From positions 1 through 10,092 of the forward strand of contig CAJYOV010000050.1 in the NCBI GenBank assembly GCA_913776405.1: a stretch of DNA of 10,092 nucleotides, in the 5' to 3' direction. A program made the position numbers and the translations under genes. The stretch comes from Pseudobdellovibrionaceae bacterium. GTDB lineage: Bacteria; Bdellovibrionota; Bdellovibrionia; Bdellovibrionales; JAMPXM01. This document shows positions 6,693 to 10,092 of the stretch, piece by piece. Positions within the stretch are counted from its first letter, which is position 1. Each line of letters starts with the position of its first letter. The notes below the pieces were generated by a model. It made no database searches, was not told the origin of the DNA, and was given only the letters and a program-made list of their open reading frames with translations.

Positions 6693-6742
6693 GAGGGAGT
6701 AAACGTCTGAAGCTAGAATGGCCTAAGACATTTACTCCGCTC
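6693..6742. other. Long hairpin downstream of the first flagellin
   Basis: GAGGGAGTAAACGTCT (6693-6708) pairs with 6726-6742. There are 15 base pairs, with one C-A mismatch (6704/6730), one bulged G (6739) and a 17-base loop. No T-tract follows, so it is not a classical terminator. It could protect the flagellin mRNA 3' end, be processed, or form part of a small RNA. Confidence 0.5.
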
Positions 6743-6801
6743 AACCAGACAAAGGCTTCGTACCTTTATCAGGCTAATGATCGCTCAAAAATTTCCTGCT
6801 T

Positions 6802-6850
6802 ACGGGGTTGGCGAACCCGACCCCGTTAAATAAACCTCACGTGGTTTATT
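6802..6850. other. Tandem hairpins before the small basic gene
   Basis: ACGGGGT (6802-6808) pairs with ACCCCGT (6820-6826). Two bases later AATAAACC (6829-6836) pairs perfectly with GGTTTATT (6843-6850) around a 6-base loop. The second arm is T-rich, but no further T-run follows. Candidates are a terminator pair for flagellin transcription or, for the 22-bp near-palindrome, an operator for the following gene. Confidence 0.4.
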
Positions 6851-6876
6851 CGTAGGACAAAACAAACGGACTCGTT

Positions 6877-7128
6877 ATGCGAAACGCACGAACGAAATCT
6901 CGACTGCTGAAAGGCGAGCTGGCAACAGGCTCAGAGTACTATTACTCTGCCCGACCGACCACAGATGCCAAAGAGACAGTTCGATTGATCTCGAAGACGG
7001 CGGCAAAACGCAAAAAAACGAAGCCGGTTGCGAAAGCAACTAAACCTCCGGTCGTCACACGTCCCGTACGTGAGAAAGCCAGAGCCGCGAGCAAAAGCTC
7101 GCAAACCACGAGATCTAAAAAAGACTAA
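6877..7128 (+). CDS. Small Lys/Arg-rich protein between flagellins
   Basis: An 83-residue product, not recognised. Residues 1-40 are mixed, with SEYYYSARPTTDAKETV. Residues 40-83 form a low-complexity basic tail rich in K, R, A, T, P and S (AAKRKKTKPVAKATKPP, VREKARAASKSS, RSKKD). About 24 of 83 residues are Lys or Arg against six acidic, giving a very basic protein resembling the tails of histone-H1-like or nucleic-acid-binding proteins. The ATG at 6877 lacks a strong Shine-Dalgarno. The gene is bounded by hairpins on both sides and its TAA stop is the loop of a palindrome. A nucleoid, RNA-binding or flagellar accessory role is possible; none is shown. Confidence 0.5.
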   Translation: MRNARTKSRLLKGELATGSEYYYSARPTTDAKETVRLISKTAAKRKKTKPVAKATKPPVVTRPVREKARAASKSSQTTRSKKD

Positions 7129-7138
7129 GTCTTTTTAG
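7115..7138. terminator. AT-rich palindrome with the stop codon in its loop
   Basis: AAAAAGAC and GTCTTTTT (7118-7125 and 7129-7136) pair perfectly around the TAA stop of the small basic gene, and CTA/TAG extends this with one extra A. An A-tract, short stem and T-tract give a weak intrinsic terminator, possibly working in both directions. Confidence 0.45.
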
Positions 7139-7152
7139 AAGTCTCAAACGAA

Positions 7153-7277
7153 ATGCGAAACCTGTTTCGCATGAAAGAAGACCGACTCTATGAGCGGCAT
7201 GGGCCAAGATCGCTTTCGCGATTTGCCTAAAAGAAGAATCGCGATTCGCGATTCATTTCTCGCATGCGTTTGCATGC
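7153..7277. repeat. Cluster of four hairpins upstream of the second flagellin
   Basis: In 125 bases there are four inverted repeats. ATGCGAAA/TTTCGCAT has a CCTG loop (7153-7172). ATCGC/GCGAT has a TTTC loop (7209-7222). GAATCGCG/CGCGATTC has an ATT loop (7236-7254). GCATGC/GCATGC has a GTTT loop (7262-7277). No protein-coding gene is convincing between 7129 and 7370. The stretch looks like structured RNA leader or operator DNA. Confidence 0.55.
7228..7254 (+). promoter_or_regulatory. Weak sigma-28-like promoter for the second flagellin
   Basis: TAAA (7228-7231), then 15 bases, then CGCGATTC (7247-7254). The -35 and spacing fit TAAA-N15-GCCGATAA, but the -10 matches only four of eight, keeping the CGAT core. 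The palindrome 7236-7254 overlaps the spacer and -10. Its use would give a leader of about 265 bases containing the short upstream ORF. Confidence 0.3.
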
Positions 7278-7370
7278 AACCGATCGCGCCTCACACGCGC
7301 ACAAGACATTCGAATGCGCCTTTCACTTCAATCGCGCATAAAACTCCCAAGAAAAATTAGAAAAAAGAAA

Positions 7371-7523
7371 ATGAAAAACTGGACTCGAGCCACTCAAAGT
7401 TTTTTCCGATCAGTTAGCGGGAGCATGTTGCTCTCAAAAATCAAACCCGCGGCACACGATGTGCCCGTTAGCCAATGGATGGCGATGATCAAGGAAGATG
7501 TCATATGCACGGAGGATAGTTAA
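7371..7523 (+). CDS. Possible 50-residue leader ORF ending at the second flagellin
   Basis: The ORF begins MKNWTRATQSFFRSVSGSML and continues to SQWMAMIKEDVICTEDS, with its TAA directly abutting the next ATG. The flagellin Shine-Dalgarno GGAGG (7511-7515) lies within its last codons, so translation of this ORF would run over that site and could couple or block flagellin initiation. An in-frame start 19 codons earlier adds a very basic stretch. No strong Shine-Dalgarno precedes either start. No family was recognised; it may be chance. Confidence 0.3.
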   Translation: MKNWTRATQSFFRSVSGSMLLSKIKPAAHDVPVSQWMAMIKEDVICTEDS

Positions 7524-8357
7524 ATGGGTCTACGTATTTCTACGAACGTAGCGTCTTTGAACGCGCAGAGAAACCTCGTATCAACACAGCGTAATTCGGA
7601 AAGATCACTTGCTCGTTTGAGCTCGGGCTACCGAATCAACCAAGCGGCAGACGATGCTGCAGGTCTCGCGATCAGTGAACAATTGAAAGGCCAGATTCGT
7701 GGTCTTCGCCAAGCTGGCCGCAACGCCAACGACGGTATCTCACTTGTTCAGGTTGCTGAAGGCGGTTTGAACGAAGTTTCCAACATGTTAATCCGTCTTC
7801 GTGAATTGGCTGTACAAGCAGCTTCAGACACGGTTGGCGAAACAGAGCGCAAGTTCGTTGACGTTGAATATCAACAACTTAAATCGGAAATTCAGCGTAT
7901 CTCGGAAGTCACGTCTTTCAACGGACGCGATCTCCTGAACGGTACAGGCGGAGTGATCGATATCCAGGTCGGAACGCACAACGATGCATTCAAAGACCGT
8001 ATTTCGTTCAACGCCTCTGCAGCTAACGCAAGCCTCGCATCGCTCGGTTTGCAAGCTGAAGGCACTGGCACGAAAGAAATGGCGCAAACGTCGATCGACG
8101 CGGTTGATAAAGCAATCATCTCGGTCAACGCGATCCGCGCAAACTTCGGTGCTATGCAGAACCGTCTCCAGTCAACGACTGCGAACATCGCAATCGCTGA
8201 CGAGAACTACTCGGCTGCGAACTCACGTATTCGTGACGCCGACATCGCTGCAGAATCGTCTGAGCTGACTAAGAACAACATCCTGACACAGGCTGGTGTT
8301 TCGGTTCTCGCTCAAGCGAACAATTCATCGAACTTGGCCTTGAAACTTCTCGGCTGA
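7524..8357 (+). CDS. fliC: Flagellin (second copy)
   Basis: A 277-residue filament subunit, paralogous to the first copy and also reduced to the D0/D1 core. It has ISTNVASLNAQRNL, LARLSSGYRINQAADDAAGLAISEQ, QIRGLRQAGRNANDGISLVQVAEGG and VQAASDT. The linker with FNGRDLLNG and IQVGTHND follows, then NFGAMQNRLQST and SRIRDADIAAESSELTKNNILTQAG. It ends at LKLLG, five residues shorter than the first copy. GGAGG lies eight bases before the ATG. The central region (about 140-190) differs most between the copies, as expected for surface positions. The stop overlaps the start of the next gene (TGATG), and a strong terminator begins 18 bases later. A mixed filament or a switch between subunits is possible. 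Confidence 0.97.
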   Translation: MGLRISTNVASLNAQRNLVSTQRNSERSLARLSSGYRINQAADDAAGLAISEQLKGQIRGLRQAGRNANDGISLVQVAEGGLNEVSNMLIRLRELAVQAASDTVGETERKFVDVEYQQLKSEIQRISEVTSFNGRDLLNGTGGVIDIQVGTHNDAFKDRISFNASAANASLASLGLQAEGTGTKEMAQTSIDAVDKAIISVNAIRANFGAMQNRLQSTTANIAIADENYSAANSRIRDADIAAESSELTKNNILTQAGVSVLAQANNSSNLALKLLG

Positions 8358-9676
8358 TGAATCACCGATTTCGTAAGGGGGGCTCCCAAGCCTCCCTTTT
8401 CTTTTTTCTTATGTCTCTTTTGATCGCGCTGGCGGTTCTTCCGGCGTGTCAAACGACCGGCGGCGTGGGTCGCGATTATCAAGAAGCGCTTGGGTCAAAT
8501 CGCAAACTCGAGCACCAGAAGATCACCACTGTTTTCGTTTTGGTCGATGGCTTATCGAAAGACATTCTGTCTACTGGCCTCAGGAAAAAGCGCGTGCCTT
8601 CGCTCCGAAGTTTTTTCTCCCTCGGAACAGAATCAGGCTTCAAATTTCAATTAGCTCGTGCGGCCTTCCCGTCTCTCACTTATCCGAATTTAACTTCGAT
8701 TTTGACCGGACTTCCCGTTTCCAAGCACGGTGTGATTGGCAATCGCATTCTGATCGATGGCGATCTCGTCAATTTCGAAAACGTTCTCTCATGGCGCACT
8801 CTCGACCAGCTCGTCGAAGACCAAACAGTCTTCAGTCGCCTTCGAGCCAAAAACTTAACATCCGTTAGCTACAGTTATCCTTTTCCAACGGACACCACCG
8901 CCCATGTTGAAAAGTCGGTGGATGCCGGTCTTCATTACATCGAAGAACGCTACGATGAGATCGATCGTCACTCGATCGAATCTCTCGATTACTTACTGAC
9001 TCGCACGGAGGCCGAGACATGGCCCCGCTTCGTTTTTCTACATCTTATTGGCGTCGATGCACTTTCGCACTCGTTCGGCCCCGACGACTCTCGAGTTCAA
9101 GACTATTTAGAAACGTTGGATTCTCGACTACAGTCACTCTTCTCAACGCTGGAATCGAAAACAGAAGACTCATCCCAAGCGTATAATGTCGTTTTAACAT
9201 CTGACCACGGCTCTCAGAAAATTGAGCGAAGCCTCGATGTTTCATCACTTGTGACACGACTCGATCGGACCATCCAACTCGTTCAAGACAACCGCATCGC
9301 AACGCTGACATTTCCAACTAGCTACTCACTGAGTGCGAAGCGCGGATTCGCTAGAGAACTTCTTCAAGCAAAAGACTTAAAAGCGACGATTCTCAAAACT
9401 CAGGACGGCCTCGAAACGTTCACACGAACGGAAGCTCCATTGACTGGTAACGAAGACTTACTTTGGCCCGCAATCGAAGACTATTTCAGATCGCCAAATG
9501 CACCAGATCTTTTGCTGCTAACAAACGACGGTATCGATTTCAGCGGTGATTATGTAGGTAATCACGGCGGGTTTACAAGCGATGAACTGCTCGTACCACT
9601 TCTCGTTCGCGGCATTCAAGCGCCGCCTGAGAACGTGAAAACATCCGATCTTTTGAAGTTGTTAGGTCTCGAATAG
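8357..9676 (+). CDS. Lipoprotein phosphodiesterase/alkaline phosphatase-superfamily enzyme
   Basis: A 439-residue predicted lipoprotein of the type I phosphodiesterase/nucleotide pyrophosphatase family (the Pfam Phosphodiest type). The leader has a basic start (HRFRK), a hydrophobic run (14-28) and a lipobox LPAC with Cys31; Gln at +2 favours the outer membrane. The family's two-metal site is complete: Asp64 in LVDG, nucleophile Thr109 in LTYPN, then TGLPVSKHGVIGN (117-129), Asp234 and His238 in GVDALSH, Asp283-His284 in TSDHG, and His403 in NHGG. It should hydrolyse phosphodiesters or phosphomonoesters outside the cytoplasm; the substrate is unknown. The ATG at 8357 overlaps the flagellin stop by one base. 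A later in-frame ATG (8411) would lack the basic region. A terminator in the first codons suggests that only read-through or closely coupled translation expresses it from the flagellin promoter. Confidence 0.88.
   Translation: MNHRFRKGGSQASLFFFLMSLLIALAVLPACQTTGGVGRDYQEALGSNRKLEHQKITTVFVLVDGLSKDILSTGLRKKRVPSLRSFFSLGTESGFKFQLARAAFPSLTYPNLTSILTGLPVSKHGVIGNRILIDGDLVNFENVLSWRTLDQLVEDQTVFSRLRAKNLTSVSYSYPFPTDTTAHVEKSVDAGLHYIEERYDEIDRHSIESLDYLLTRTEAETWPRFVFLHLIGVDALSHSFGPDDSRVQDYLETLDSRLQSLFSTLESKTEDSSQAYNVVLTSDHGSQKIERSLDVSSLVTRLDRTIQLVQDNRIATLTFPTSYSLSAKRGFARELLQAKDLKATILKTQDGLETFTRTEAPLTGNEDLLWPAIEDYFRSPNAPDLLLLTNDGIDFSGDYVGNHGGFTSDELLVPLLVRGIQAPPENVKTSDLLKLLGLE
8375..8407 (+). terminator. Rho-independent terminator of the flagellin, inside the next gene
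   Basis: AAGGGGGGCT (8375-8384) pairs with AGCCTCCCTT (8389-8398) as a 10-bp stem with one G-T pair and a CCCA loop. A T-tract follows directly (8397-8407, interrupted by one C). This is a canonical strong intrinsic terminator 18 bases after the flagellin stop. It overlaps codons 7-17 of the following lipoprotein gene. Confidence 0.85.
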
Positions 9677-9690
9677 GGCCGGAACGGCCC
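9676..9690 (+). terminator. GC-rich hairpin at the phosphodiesterase gene end
   Basis: GGGCCG (9676-9681) and CGGCCC (9685-9690) form a perfect stem with a GAA loop, starting at the last base of the TAG stop. It is followed by CGCATGGCCCC without a T-tract, so intrinsic termination is doubtful. Confidence 0.4.
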
Positions 9691-9815
9691 CGCATGGCCC
9701 CGCTCCTCATTCCTCTCTGGGGATGATTTACACGTCCCTTCGCCTCATCAGGGCTTTTAATCGACTGTGCCCATTCGCGAGTGCGGCAAGGGATTTGCTT
9801 TTCAAAAAGGCATTG

Positions 9816-9876
9816 GTGGCTTGTTGCCACGTGAGCTCAGGTGTGAGCCACGGCGACGACGCCACACCCTTGAGCC
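9816..9876 (+). promoter_or_regulatory. Structured leader of the small membrane ORF
   Basis: GTGGC/GCCAC with a 5-base loop (9816-9830) is followed by a longer stem. GCTCA (9835-9839) pairs with TGAGC (9871-9875), and GGTGT (9840-9844) with ACACC (9864-9868). The inner hairpin is GGCG-ACGA-CGCC (9852-9863). The Shine-Dalgarno begins eight bases later. The fold could be a regulatory leader; no known riboswitch class was recognised. Confidence 0.4.
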
Positions 9877-9895
9877 AATTAACAGGAGAGAGGCA

Positions 9896-9991
9896 ATGGA
9901 ACTCGCAACCGAATGGTCTGGATGCATGATGAAAGCAGCCCTCTTGGCTTGCGCCGTCGCGATGGCGATCGCGACGACGGTCTCGTTCTAA
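9896..9991 (+). CDS. Predicted 31-residue membrane peptide
   Basis: A short ORF with the best initiation signal in this stretch: AGGAG at 9884-9888, seven bases before ATG. The product MELATEWSGCMMKAALLACA and its 11-residue end have a charged head and one hydrophobic segment (about residues 12-31, rich in Ala, Val, Leu and Ile) that could span the inner membrane; two cysteines lie at 10 and 19. It stands alone after a structured leader. No known small protein family was recognised. A longer in-frame reading from upstream lacks a ribosome site and has unlikely composition. Confidence 0.5.
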   Translation: MELATEWSGCMMKAALLACAVAMAIATTVSF

Positions 9992-10012
9992 GCTCATATC
10001 TTACATACCCAG

Positions 10013-10061
10013 GCCGAACTTCGTTTTTCGGCAATCTCACGATTCGACCGTTGGTCGAATC
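10013..10061. other. Two hairpins after the small membrane ORF
   Basis: GCCGAA/TTCGGC (10013-10018 and 10027-10032) is followed by a perfect 9-bp stem, GATTCGACC/GGTCGAATC, with a GTT loop (10041-10061). Neither has a clear T-tract behind it. They may end the upstream transcript or regulate a gene beyond the window. Confidence 0.4.
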
Positions 10062-10092
10062 TAGTACGTCACTGTACGGGCTCATTCCCACG

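Noticed and set aside
7385..7412. TTCCGATCA as a sigma-28 -10 for the second flagellin
   Set aside because: The -10 matches well but no TAAA-like -35 lies at the right distance.
9720..9895. Known riboswitch (for example a cyclic-di-GMP class) upstream of the small membrane ORF
   Set aside because: The conserved core motifs of the classes I can recall are absent; only generic hairpins are seen.
9879..10091. Minus-strand ORF at the right edge
   Set aside because: It crosses the 9-bp hairpin and the better supported 31-codon ORF, and becomes Arg/Ser-rich low complexity; no ribosome site is seen.

Overview
The window is about 10.1 kb of chromosome with moderate GC content. Genes are densely packed and mostly carry clear Shine-Dalgarno sequences. 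Two adjacent short flagellins, exported kinase-fold proteins and a receiver-like regulator suggest a motile Gram-negative. The flavour is that of a Bdellovibrionota (Bdellovibrio-like) or deltaproteobacterial genome. That assignment is an inference from protein style, not a database result.

Region 1 (1-1560) opens with a short interspersed repeat upstream of an overlapping thyA-folA pair (thymidylate synthase and dihydrofolate reductase). A UUCG-capped hairpin separates this pair from genes on the other strand. Region 2 (1580-4177, minus strand) holds two consecutive genes for exported proteins. The upstream gene encodes a cysteine-rich protein with HipA/FAM20C-like kinase motifs. The downstream gene encodes a DUF2252-family, APH-like, apparently permuted kinase fold with a signal peptide. 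Two differently built kinase folds, both with export signals and next to each other, are the most unusual protein-level feature.

Region 3 (4178-5499) is a non-coding divergent gap followed by an XRE-type helix-turn-helix gene. Three bases later comes an OmpR-like regulator whose receiver phospho-acceptor Asp is replaced by Glu. Region 4 (5503-8408) is a flagellin locus. The first flagellin has a good sigma-28 promoter (TAAA-N15-ACCGATAG). Its leader of about 85 nt shows a GGA in a hairpin loop and a second GGA in the Shine-Dalgarno, the layout expected for CsrA/FliW control. Between the two flagellins lie a small Lys/Arg-rich protein, many hairpins and a 50-codon ORF that ends exactly at the second flagellin's start. 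A small minus-strand ORF overlaps the first flagellin's promoter.

Region 5 (8357-10092) begins with a lipoprotein of the type I phosphodiesterase/alkaline phosphatase superfamily. Its start overlaps the second flagellin's stop, and the flagellin's rho-independent terminator lies inside its signal-peptide codons. After it come a structured leader and a probable 31-residue membrane peptide, then further hairpins to the window end. No rRNA, tRNA, CRISPR array, transposase or insertion sequence was recognised.
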